Assembly: GCA_016281295.1 (NCBI GenBank)
Contig: JAEEII010000066.1
Location: 9,738 to 73,737 of the forward strand
Origin: Bacteroidales bacterium
Lineage (GTDB): Bacteria; Bacteroidota; Bacteroidia; Bacteroidales; F082
Direction: 5' to 3'
DNA: 64,000 nucleotides
The first letter of the stretch is position 1, and every line of letters begins with the position of its first letter. Made by a program: the position numbers and the translations under genes. This document shows, piece after piece, positions 42,625-50,291 of the stretch. Below the pieces are notes generated by a model. That model saw only the letters and a program-made list of their open reading frames with translations, did no database searches and was not told the origin of the DNA.

Positions 42625-43913
42625 ACGCCATATTCCAAAATACGGCGATACAAATCGGGCCATCCAGCCCATCGTTTTTGTCCGCCAAGGGTCTCATTAT
42701 GCGTTAAAAAGATGAAGGTTCCATTCACATTTTTTACTTCATCTATTACTTTAGTTATAATATCATAAGAGTCTTTAATATTGACGTTTAGGTAATCACG
42801 TAGTGTTCCATCCATCACGGCAAAAGGATGGATGGTTAAGGAAGTGGTGACATCGTTTTCGAGGTCATAGAAGCGAAAAGGCACGGCAACGCCTGCACGG
42901 AACCCCACTTGTGAGGCGTAACCCATAGTAAAGTCATCCTTTATATCAAGCTCTATAAGTCGCTGATAACTACGTGGTAATGTCATTCTCAAAAAATGCT
43001 GTCGGCTCTTGGTTACTTCTCTATTCAGCACACTTGACAGTCGGTCCACTTCCTCTTTCAGCCTCACTGGATCGAGGTAGGATGAGAAAGAGGGATGGAT
43101 GCCCACATCCGCGTGGTCTCCGATATCCTTAATTAATGTTCTAAAGTCATCTTTGCGGATGGAGATACTTTTGTCGTTGGTGTCATAATCGCCACAATGG
43201 ATAAAATAGATAGGTTTCAGGTGGAACTCCTCTTGCAGTTGGAATTGGAAATCAAAGCTGTCAAAGGGATCCTTTTCATGTTTAAAAAGCACGCGGTTTC
43301 TTCTTCGCATCTCCTCCATATCCCCTGTCGAGAGGTCTTTCAGATACCCACCCACGGTACGGAAAAAGCCTTTGTGAAGGTATGCCCAAGCCGCATCCAC
43401 ATCGTATGTAGCTTGGAAATGGTATTTCCTTGTGGCCATTTTGTCTTCGAGATGAAGGCGTTTGGCCAGTTCCATCACCCAGAGATCGACGACGGGTTTA
43501 GCCAGTATCCCAAGTTGGAACAGGCAGGAAGACTCCGGCTTGAACCGTCCGTACTGGTCTCTGATTTGAGGGAGATACTCCTCATAGCGTGAAATCAAAT
43601 AGAACGATGCGGCAAACACATCAAAAGGCATGATGGAACGCTGTCCATAGACAGGAAACATGGCTTTAACATCCAGAAAGTCAAATGATTTAAGATCCTG
43701 TTCACAGATATCACGTTCAAAGAGGAGGCGCACTGATTTCTGGAAAGGCTCATCCCACAAAGGGTTGTCGCCATAGCTCATTTTAAGCCCGTCGAAGTCC
43801 CGGAACATGGTCTTGTCGGTAGTCAGATTAAAAGGCACCCCCATCCTCTCCCGGAAGATGAAATCAATAATATAATGCAGCCGGTTGGTTATTTTGGGAA
43901 CGAGAATCAGCAT
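42621..43913 (-). CDS. Polysaccharide deacetylase family protein
   Basis: A 430-residue protein of the NodB-like deacetylase superfamily, in the long form seen in Bacteroidales with about 170 extra N-terminal residues. The metal-binding region is recognisable: TYDVDAAWAY (Asp-x-Asp) after residue 180, HADVGIHPSFSS (H-x-x-x-x-x-H spacing differs slightly from the classical form) and the late HPFAVMDGTLRDYL and FLTHNETLGG. No signal peptide is seen, so it is probably cytoplasmic and acts on a lipid-linked or sugar-nucleotide intermediate. The ATG at 43913 is used because an upstream extension runs across the promoter. It overlaps the acyltransferase gene by four bases. Confidence 0.82.
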   Translation of the reverse strand: MLILVPKITNRLHYIIDFIFRERMGVPFNLTTDKTMFRDFDGLKMSYGDNPLWDEPFQKSVRLLFERDICEQDLKSFDFLDVKAMFPVYGQRSIMPFDVFAASFYLISRYEEYLPQIRDQYGRFKPESSCLFQLGILAKPVVDLWVMELAKRLHLEDKMATRKYHFQATYDVDAAWAYLHKGFFRTVGGYLKDLSTGDMEEMRRRNRVLFKHEKDPFDSFDFQFQLQEEFHLKPIYFIHCGDYDTNDKSISIRKDDFRTLIKDIGDHADVGIHPSFSSYLDPVRLKEEVDRLSSVLNREVTKSRQHFLRMTLPRSYQRLIELDIKDDFTMGYASQVGFRAGVAVPFRFYDLENDVTTSLTIHPFAVMDGTLRDYLNVNIKDSYDIITKVIDEVKNVNGTFIFLTHNETLGGQKRWAGWPDLYRRILEYGV

Positions 43914-43931
43914 ATCCGTCAAATTATTGAG

Positions 43932-43939
43932 CAAACATA
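43932..43939 (-). promoter_or_regulatory. -7 promoter element for the deacetylase/acyltransferase pair
   Basis: TATGTTTG on the minus strand, 18 bases before the ATG at 43913. Confidence 0.5.
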
Positions 43940-43983
43940 AAGAAAAAAAACGGATTATCATCAAAAGGCAGCAAAAAAAAGTC

Positions 43984-43991
43984 TATCTTTG
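43984..43991 (+). promoter_or_regulatory. -7 promoter element for dnaX
   Basis: TATCTTTG, 26 bases before the ATG at 44018; divergent from the deacetylase promoter. Confidence 0.6.
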
Positions 43992-44017
43992 TAGATTCAT
44001 TTTTATAAGAAGAATTC

Positions 44018-45901
44018 ATGGATAATTTCATCGTATCAGCGAGAAAATATAGGCCTGTCACTTTTGACACGGTGGTTGGGCAACAGTCAATCACAACCAC
44101 TTTGAAAAACGCCATCCGCAACAACACGTTGGCGCAAGCTTTCTTGTTTTGCGGTCCCCGAGGTGTTGGCAAGACCACTTGCGCCCGTATCATGGCCAAG
44201 ACCATCAACTGCCTTCATCCCACTGAGAACATGGAGGCTTGTGATGAGTGCGAGTCGTGCCGGGCTTTCAACAACAACGCTTCATTCAACATCTATGAGC
44301 TTGATGCGGCATCGAACAACTCGGTGGATGACATCAGGAATCTGGTGGAGCAGGTAAGGATTCCTCCGCAGATCGGCCAATACAAAGTCTATATCATCGA
44401 TGAGGTCCACATGCTCAGTACTGCTGCTTTCAACGCCTTCTTGAAGACCTTGGAAGAGCCGCCCGAGTATGCGAAGTTCATTCTGGCCACCACCGAGAAG
44501 CACAAAATCATCCCGACCATCCTCTCAAGATGCCAGATATTTGATTTCAAGCGCATTACCATAGAAGACATTGAGAAGCATCTGGCTCATGTGGCGGCGA
44601 TGGAAGGCATCCATGCGGAACCGGAAGCTTTAAACATCATCGCCCAAAAGGCGGATGGAGCCCTTCGTGACGCTTTGTCGATCTTCGACCAGATGGTCAG
44701 TTTCTCCGGAAAAGAGATCACCTATCAGTCTGTCATCGAGAATCTCAACGTTCTCGACTATGACTATTATTTTAAGATTGTGGATGACATGCTTCAAGGG
44801 AATACCAGTGATATCTTGCTGCTTCTCAACGACATCATCAGCAAAGGCTTCGAGCCTCAACATTTCATCTCAGGCATGGGCAATCATTTGAGAAGCCTGA
44901 TGGTGAGCAAAGACTCGGCCACAACCCAACTCTTGGAGGTCAGCGAACAGCTCCGGCAACGTTATATCAATCAGGCGCAACGCTGTCCCCTGCCCTTCCT
45001 CATTAAGGCTTTGGACCTCAACGACCAATGCGATATCAATTATCGGAGCAGCAGCAACAAACGACTTCACTTAGAAGTCAACCTGATGAAAATGACCACG
45101 TTAATACAGGCAACGCCAAACCCTACGCAGGGCGGAGTTAATCCGCCTGTCTCGAATCCCACCTCACAACCCACCCCAACGGCATCAAAACCCACATCGT
45201 CTAACCCAACAACTTCAAACCCAGTAACTTCGACACCAATAAAATCAACCCCAACAGTATCTAACCCAGTAACTTCTAACCCAACAGTATCTAACCCAAC
45301 AGGATCTAACCCAGTAACTTCTAACCCAACAGGATCTAACCCAGCAACTTCTAACCCAACAATATCTACCCCAGCTTCGACCCCAACGGTCTCAATACCG
45401 ACCACCCAACAGCCTTCTACGCAGAACGTTTCCACCTCTCCCCGCCCCCGTGCTCGTGGAGGATCAAGTACGATCTCCATCACCAACTCCTTAGCGGAAG
45501 CCACCAAAAAGGACGAAGATGAAGAACCCACCTGGGACTCTCCCTTCACGCAGCAACAGCTTGAAGAGTCATGGTACGAATTTGTCAACAAATACAAGAA
45601 GATTTCACCAAACTTCGCAGCTGGCTTGGGGAAATACAAGCCCCAGCTGAAACCGAATTTCGAAATCCATTTCAACGTTGACAATATGCTGTTTGAGAAC
45701 GACACCGAAGGCATGAGCTCTTTGAAAAGTCATCTCAAAAACACTTTACACAACAACCAATACACCCTGGTTCCCGAACTGATGGAGAAACCCGCTGAAA
45801 TTGAGGCCTATACCGACAAAGAAAAATTTGAGAAGTTGGTTCAGGCACACCCCGAGCTGCGGAAACTACAGATGGAACTACGGCTGGAGGGAGACCTTTA
45901 A
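44018..45901 (+). CDS. dnaX: DNA polymerase III subunit gamma/tau
   Basis: Clamp-loader ATPase of 627 residues. The AAA+ part is classical: SARKYRPVTFDTVVGQ, Walker A FCGPRGVGKTTCARIMAK, a four-cysteine zinc module (CLHPTENMEACDECESC), VYIIDEVHMLSTAAFNAFLK and the SRC motif in ILSRCQIFDF. After about residue 365 comes a proline/serine/threonine linker of roughly 110 residues, in which a 15-base unit encoding SNP(T/V)(T/V/G) repeats 12 times (45200-45379). The last 130 residues form a small domain with WYEFVNKYKK and FEIHFNVDN. I see no A-rich slippery site of the E. coli gamma-frameshift type. Confidence 0.96.
   Translation: MDNFIVSARKYRPVTFDTVVGQQSITTTLKNAIRNNTLAQAFLFCGPRGVGKTTCARIMAKTINCLHPTENMEACDECESCRAFNNNASFNIYELDAASNNSVDDIRNLVEQVRIPPQIGQYKVYIIDEVHMLSTAAFNAFLKTLEEPPEYAKFILATTEKHKIIPTILSRCQIFDFKRITIEDIEKHLAHVAAMEGIHAEPEALNIIAQKADGALRDALSIFDQMVSFSGKEITYQSVIENLNVLDYDYYFKIVDDMLQGNTSDILLLLNDIISKGFEPQHFISGMGNHLRSLMVSKDSATTQLLEVSEQLRQRYINQAQRCPLPFLIKALDLNDQCDINYRSSSNKRLHLEVNLMKMTTLIQATPNPTQGGVNPPVSNPTSQPTPTASKPTSSNPTTSNPVTSTPIKSTPTVSNPVTSNPTVSNPTGSNPVTSNPTGSNPATSNPTISTPASTPTVSIPTTQQPSTQNVSTSPRPRARGGSSTISITNSLAEATKKDEDEEPTWDSPFTQQQLEESWYEFVNKYKKISPNFAAGLGKYKPQLKPNFEIHFNVDNMLFENDTEGMSSLKSHLKNTLHNNQYTLVPELMEKPAEIEAYTDKEKFEKLVQAHPELRKLQMELRLEGDL
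45200..45379 (+). repeat. 15-bp minisatellite inside dnaX
   Basis: Twelve in-frame units start every 15 bases from 45200 to 45365; the core units read TCTAACCCAACAGTA or close variants and encode SNPTV/SNPVT/SNPTG. Confidence 0.9.
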
Positions 45902-45942
45902 GAGGTGAGAGGTTTTTGAATCTGAAACAATTGAAAAACACA

Positions 45943-45950
45943 TATTTTTG
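45943..45950 (+). promoter_or_regulatory. -7 promoter element abutting the M13 peptidase start
   Basis: TATTTTTG with only four bases between it and the ATG at 45955. Confidence 0.5.
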
Positions 45951-45954
45951 TAAC

Positions 45955-48000
45955 ATGAGAAAAAAAGTATTAATTGCTATGATGGTAGCAGGAACAATGA
46001 TTACCGGCTGCACGACAAAAGAAAAAGAACAAAATCAAGAACAAAAAAACATCGTGCCTGCCATTGAGTTGAGCAACATGGATCTCAGTGTGAATCCAGC
46101 GGATGACTTCTTCCGTTATGCCAACAACAACTGGTTGAAAAACAACCCAATCCCAGAGGAATACACCACCTACGGGGCTTTCACTGAGATTGACCAACGC
46201 AACGAGAAGCTCATCCAAGACATCATCGACGAGGCTTCCAAAGACACAAACGCCGCCCCTGGCAGCATGTCACAGAAAATCCGCGACTTCTACAACGCGG
46301 GCATGGACACCATAGCCATCAACAAACGTGGTTATCGGGAGCTTATCCCCTACTTTGCGCAGATCGACGGCATTACTGACAAGTCGCAGTTAGCAAGCTT
46401 GCTCGGCGACCTCCATTCCAATGGCTTCGGCGGTTTCTTCAACGCCGGCCCCAGCACCGACCCGAAAAACGCCAGCCAAGTCATCATGCACCTCTTCCAA
46501 GGTGGGTTGAGCCTCCCCGACCGTGACTATTATTTCGGTGAAGAGAACCAAGAAATGCGCGACAAGTTCGTTGAGCATGTATCCAACATGTTCCAACTCA
46601 CAGGTGAAAAAGCCGATGAAGCTAATACGAAAGCCAACACCATCCTTACCTTCGAGACCAGCCTCGCCAAGAACTCTCTTACCCGTGTGGAACGCCGCGA
46701 CCCTGACCGCACCTATAACAAGCGCACCGTCGCCGAGCTTCAAAAGTCCACACCTAACTTCAACTGGGGCGAGTATTTCAATAACGCAGGTGCCCCTGCC
46801 TTCGACAGCCTCAACGTGGGCATGCCCGACTTCATCACTGCCATGGATGGCATCATCCGCAAGACCGACCTGAACACCATCAAGGACTACCTGAAATGGA
46901 AGGTCATCACCAACAGCGCCAGTTTGCTGAGCGAGGATCTCGACAAAGAGGACTTCAACTTCTACAGCAACTATCTCTACGGCCAGGAAGTGCAACAGCC
47001 TCGCTGGCGTCGTGTACTCAATGCCACCTCAGGATGCCTCGGCGAAGCCATTGGCCAGCTCTATGTGGAGAAATACTTCCCCGCTGAGTCCAAAGAGAAG
47101 ATGGTGAATCTCATCGGCAACCTCAAAGTCGCCCTCGGAGAACGCATCAAGAAACTCGACTGGATGAGCGACGAAACCAAGGAAAAAGCCATTTACAAAC
47201 TCGACTGTGTCAACGTGAAGGTCGGCTATCCCGACAAATGGAAAGACTACGAGGGCCTCGACATCACAAACGAGTCATATTTCAAGAACTATCACAAAGT
47301 GATCCTCTTCGAGAACGCCCGCGAGATGGCAAAGATCGGCAAACCCGTTGACAAAGACGAGTGGTTCATGACCCCGCAAACCGTCAACGCCTACTATAGC
47401 CCCGACATGAACGAGATTGTGTTCCCTGCCGCCATCCTTCAGCCTCCGTTCTTCAACCCCGACGCCGACGACGCGGTCAACTATGGTGGCATCGGCGTGG
47501 TCATCGGCCATGAAATGACTCACGGCTTCGACGACCAAGGACGCAAATACGACGAAAAAGGCAACCTCAACGACTGGTGGACGGAAGAAGACGCCGTGAA
47601 GTTCAACGAGCGCACCGCCCAGTTAGTCAAGCTCTTCGATGAGTTCGAGCTGAGAGGACATCATATCAACGGCCAGCTCACCCTCGGCGAGAACATCGCT
47701 GACCTCGGCGGCCTTAACATCGCTTGGGATGCTTATCAGATGACTGACGAAGCCAAAGCCAACAAAAGCATCGACGGCTTCACCCCTGCCCAACGCTTCT
47801 TCATCAGCTATGGCACCATCTGGCGTAACAACATCCGTGACAAAGCCCTCGAACGTCGCATCAAGGAAGACGTCCACTCACCGGCGGAAGCCCGCGTGAA
47901 CCGTACCCTTGGCTCCATGCCGCATTTCTATGAGGCATTCGACATCCAACCCGACAACAAGATGTATATCGCTCCAGAAGAAAGAGCAACCATCTGGTAA
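45955..48000 (+). CDS. pepO: M13 (neprilysin/PepO-like) metallopeptidase, lipoprotein
   Basis: Zinc endopeptidase of 681 residues for short peptides. The start at 45955 gives a lipoprotein signal (MMVAGTMITGC), then a KEKEQNQEQK linker that fits a surface or periplasmic lipoprotein. The M13 N-terminal helical domain begins MDLSVNPADDFFRYANNNWL. Catalytic motifs are VVIGHEMTHGFDDQG (zinc ligands at 519 and 523) and GENIADLGGLNIA (third ligand Glu579), with NAYYSPDMNEIVFPAAILQP just before. The length is normal. The gene starts 54 bases after dnaX and ends eight bases before a PlsC-like gene. It should trim peptides released by the secreted proteases; that link is inference. Confidence 0.93.
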   Translation: MRKKVLIAMMVAGTMITGCTTKEKEQNQEQKNIVPAIELSNMDLSVNPADDFFRYANNNWLKNNPIPEEYTTYGAFTEIDQRNEKLIQDIIDEASKDTNAAPGSMSQKIRDFYNAGMDTIAINKRGYRELIPYFAQIDGITDKSQLASLLGDLHSNGFGGFFNAGPSTDPKNASQVIMHLFQGGLSLPDRDYYFGEENQEMRDKFVEHVSNMFQLTGEKADEANTKANTILTFETSLAKNSLTRVERRDPDRTYNKRTVAELQKSTPNFNWGEYFNNAGAPAFDSLNVGMPDFITAMDGIIRKTDLNTIKDYLKWKVITNSASLLSEDLDKEDFNFYSNYLYGQEVQQPRWRRVLNATSGCLGEAIGQLYVEKYFPAESKEKMVNLIGNLKVALGERIKKLDWMSDETKEKAIYKLDCVNVKVGYPDKWKDYEGLDITNESYFKNYHKVILFENAREMAKIGKPVDKDEWFMTPQTVNAYYSPDMNEIVFPAAILQPPFFNPDADDAVNYGGIGVVIGHEMTHGFDDQGRKYDEKGNLNDWWTEEDAVKFNERTAQLVKLFDEFELRGHHINGQLTLGENIADLGGLNIAWDAYQMTDEAKANKSIDGFTPAQRFFISYGTIWRNNIRDKALERRIKEDVHSPAEARVNRTLGSMPHFYEAFDIQPDNKMYIAPEERATIW

Positions 48001-48008
48001 TCAATATC

Positions 48009-48593
48009 ATGGGAATCAAGAAATCGATTGCCAAACTTGGCTTCAAGGTCGGCAGGTGGAAGGTTGTCAACCAAGCCCCTGCCGACCTTGGCAATGCCGT
48101 CTGTATCGTCGCTCCCCACACCGCCATGGAGGATTTCTTCGTGGGGCTTTGCTTTTACTGGTACTACGACATTCCCTTTAAGGTGATGATCAAAAAAGAG
48201 TTCTTCAAGCCCGTCCTTGGCTGGATCCTCAAGAAAGTGGGCGGCATCCCAGTGGACCGCGGCAAACAGAACCACTTAGTGGAACAGATGATTGACATGT
48301 TCAGCAAAAACCAAAACACCCATCTCATCATCTGTCCCGAAGGCACACGCAAGAAGGTAAATCACTGGAAAAAAGGATTTTATGTCATCGCCGAAGGCGC
48401 CCATGTGCCCGTCATCCTGGGTTTCATCGACTACCAGAAACGATATTGCGGCATCGAAAGAATCTTCTACCCCACCGGTGACTACGAGAAAGACTTAGCC
48501 GAGATTTGGGACTATTACAAAGACGTAAAAGCCAAGTTCCCTGAGAAGTTCAATTTAGACGAGCAGTACAGGACGGAGCAAACTCCATCTTAA
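48009..48593 (+). CDS. Lysophospholipid acyltransferase family protein (PlsC-like)
   Basis: A 194-residue 1-acylglycerol-3-phosphate acyltransferase-like protein. The catalytic HxxxxD is HTAMED (near residue 37), followed by the family's other blocks: GGIPVDRGKQNHLVEQ, ICPEGTRKKVNHWKKGFYVI and APVIxG-like VPVILGFIDY. It is short and lacks a clear N-terminal membrane helix, as is usual for the Bacteroidota group that resembles glycerol acyltransferases. It is adjacent to the M13 gene (eight bases) but functionally unrelated as far as can be seen. The acyl acceptor is not determined. Confidence 0.88.
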   Translation: MGIKKSIAKLGFKVGRWKVVNQAPADLGNAVCIVAPHTAMEDFFVGLCFYWYYDIPFKVMIKKEFFKPVLGWILKKVGGIPVDRGKQNHLVEQMIDMFSKNQNTHLIICPEGTRKKVNHWKKGFYVIAEGAHVPVILGFIDYQKRYCGIERIFYPTGDYEKDLAEIWDYYKDVKAKFPEKFNLDEQYRTEQTPS

Positions 48594-48627
48594 TAAAAGT
48601 CCTTGGCACTAATGAGTGCATACACAA

Positions 48628-50226
48628 TTATTGCGAGACGATATAATCCTCCACCGTCATTGTCTCTCTGTTGAACAACACGCCGACTTTCACCACTTTT
48701 CGGTTTTCGGTTTGGTAAGGAAGCGCATAACCTTTGCTGTTGATTTGGTCAAGCGCTTCTTGGGCGGTGCCGTTCACTTTCAATTCGAAGACGTAGGTGG
48801 TGCTGGGAAGCTTCACCACGAAGTCGATGCGTCCCCCGTGGCATTTCACCTGGGTTTGGGCATACACATTCATCATGTTGAATATCAGCCAGAAGGTATA
48901 TTCATAGAAACCTTCCGAGGCGGCTGCCTCCTGTAGCTTCTTCTTGAAGCCCTCCACGTATGGGATGCCGGCGAGGAAAGCCCTCATCTCCTCCATCGCA
49001 GTGTTCATGTCCTCTTTGCGCAAGGCACGGTAGAACTTCAAGGCGAAACCGTCCTGTACCATACAGCCATCCAAACCTATATAAGCCGGGATGAGGCCGT
49101 CGATAAGACCCACCATAACCTCTTTGTTGGGAATCGAAAGGATGTAGGATTCCGTTTCACGATCATAATCCTTGATGGTGATATAGCCGCTTTGATAAAG
49201 CAGCGGCAAGGCGGTCGTCATGGCTTCGGTGGGGCGGTCGAAGGAAGAGGCCGAGGCCTCGATGCGTTCCATCTCCATGATGTCCGTTCGGAAATGCTGC
49301 ATCTGGCGAATGAGGAAGGTCGGCGTGCCGCTTTCGAACCAATAGTTGGCAATCGTCTTTTGATTAAAGCACTTCAATAGGCTGAAAGGATTGTAGATAT
49401 CGGGGGATTGTCTGGAAAAACGGTAGCCGTCGTACCGTTGTTTCAGTTTGGCATGCATCTCCTCGGGGGTGCATTCATACACTTCAGCAAGCATGGCAAT
49501 GTCAGGAGCCATGTCGGTGGTGAGTTCTTCCTCTGTGATGCCGCAGATGGCCGCATATTCAGGTTGCATGGAGACATTCAGCAAGTTGTTGATCGTGGAG
49601 AAGATGCTGAGCTGGCTGAATTTGGTGATACCCGTGATGAAGCAGAACTTGATCATTGCCTCGCTGGCTTTCAGCGGCTGGTAGAACTCCTGCATCACAC
49701 GGCGGAACTGGGGCAGAAGTTCCTCTTCATGCAACACCTCTAGTAATGGAGCGTCATACTCGTCAATGATAACGGCCACTTGCATGCCAGTCTTTTGGTA
49801 GGCACGGCGAATCAACCCCGAAAGCATTTCCCCAGGGGTATGTTCATCGGCATCAAAACCAAATTCTTCAGTCAATGGTTTCAGTTGCAACTTCAAAGCA
49901 CGTTGCAATTCTGATGAATTTTGCTTTCCCTTGGCTGCGCTAACATCAAGATGAATGACAGGATAGCTTTCCCAATCCTGTTCCAGCTCCATGATTTTCA
50001 ACCCCTCGAAAAGGTCTTTGCGTCCTTGGAAATAGGAAACCAAGGTAGTGGAAAGCAGGCTTTTGCCGAACCTGCGGGGACGGCTCAGGAAAACGTATGG
50101 GCTCTCTTTGGTCAACTTCCAGACCAAATCAGTCTTGTCGATATAGATATAGTTTTCTTTTCTTATCCTCTCAAAGGTCTGGATTCCAACTGGATATTTT
50201 CTGGGTTCGAGATTCATGTCCGCCAT
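48628..50226 (-). CDS. AAA-ATPase-like / PD-(D/E)XK nuclease-like protein (intact paralogue)
   Basis: A 532-residue cytoplasmic protein of the AAA-ATPase-like family that is multicopy in Bacteroidota. N-terminal region: YIDKTDLVWKLTKESPYVFL, then SRPRRFGKSLLSTTL (P-loop-like, lacking the classical GxxxxGK spacing), VAVIIDEYDAPLLEVL and FITGITKFSQLSIFSTINNL. C-terminal region: GRIDFVVKLPSTTYVFELKV, a D...ExK nuclease-like core, followed by AQEALDQINSKGYALPYQ. It aligns with the broken gene at 13111-14697 over its whole length. Function is unknown; proposals for the family include mobile-element or defence roles, without proof. A second ATG three codons downstream is a possible start. Confidence 0.88.
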   Translation of the reverse strand: MADMNLEPRKYPVGIQTFERIRKENYIYIDKTDLVWKLTKESPYVFLSRPRRFGKSLLSTTLVSYFQGRKDLFEGLKIMELEQDWESYPVIHLDVSAAKGKQNSSELQRALKLQLKPLTEEFGFDADEHTPGEMLSGLIRRAYQKTGMQVAVIIDEYDAPLLEVLHEEELLPQFRRVMQEFYQPLKASEAMIKFCFITGITKFSQLSIFSTINNLLNVSMQPEYAAICGITEEELTTDMAPDIAMLAEVYECTPEEMHAKLKQRYDGYRFSRQSPDIYNPFSLLKCFNQKTIANYWFESGTPTFLIRQMQHFRTDIMEMERIEASASSFDRPTEAMTTALPLLYQSGYITIKDYDRETESYILSIPNKEVMVGLIDGLIPAYIGLDGCMVQDGFALKFYRALRKEDMNTAMEEMRAFLAGIPYVEGFKKKLQEAAASEGFYEYTFWLIFNMMNVYAQTQVKCHGGRIDFVVKLPSTTYVFELKVNGTAQEALDQINSKGYALPYQTENRKVVKVGVLFNRETMTVEDYIVSQ

Positions 50227-50246
50227 GATGCTATCGTATTTGGCAG

Positions 50247-50254
50247 CAAATATA
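50247..50254 (-). promoter_or_regulatory. -7 promoter element for the intact ATPase/nuclease-like gene
   Basis: TATATTTG on the minus strand, 20 bases before the ATG at 50226. Confidence 0.6.
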
Positions 50255-50291
50255 AGGAATATTTTTCAAATAGCAAAACATTTTAACGAAG

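Noticed and set aside
45500..45515. Programmed frameshift site for a short gamma product in dnaX (run of five A)
   Set aside because: The tract lacks the A-AAA-AAG heptamer in frame and no stem-loop follows.
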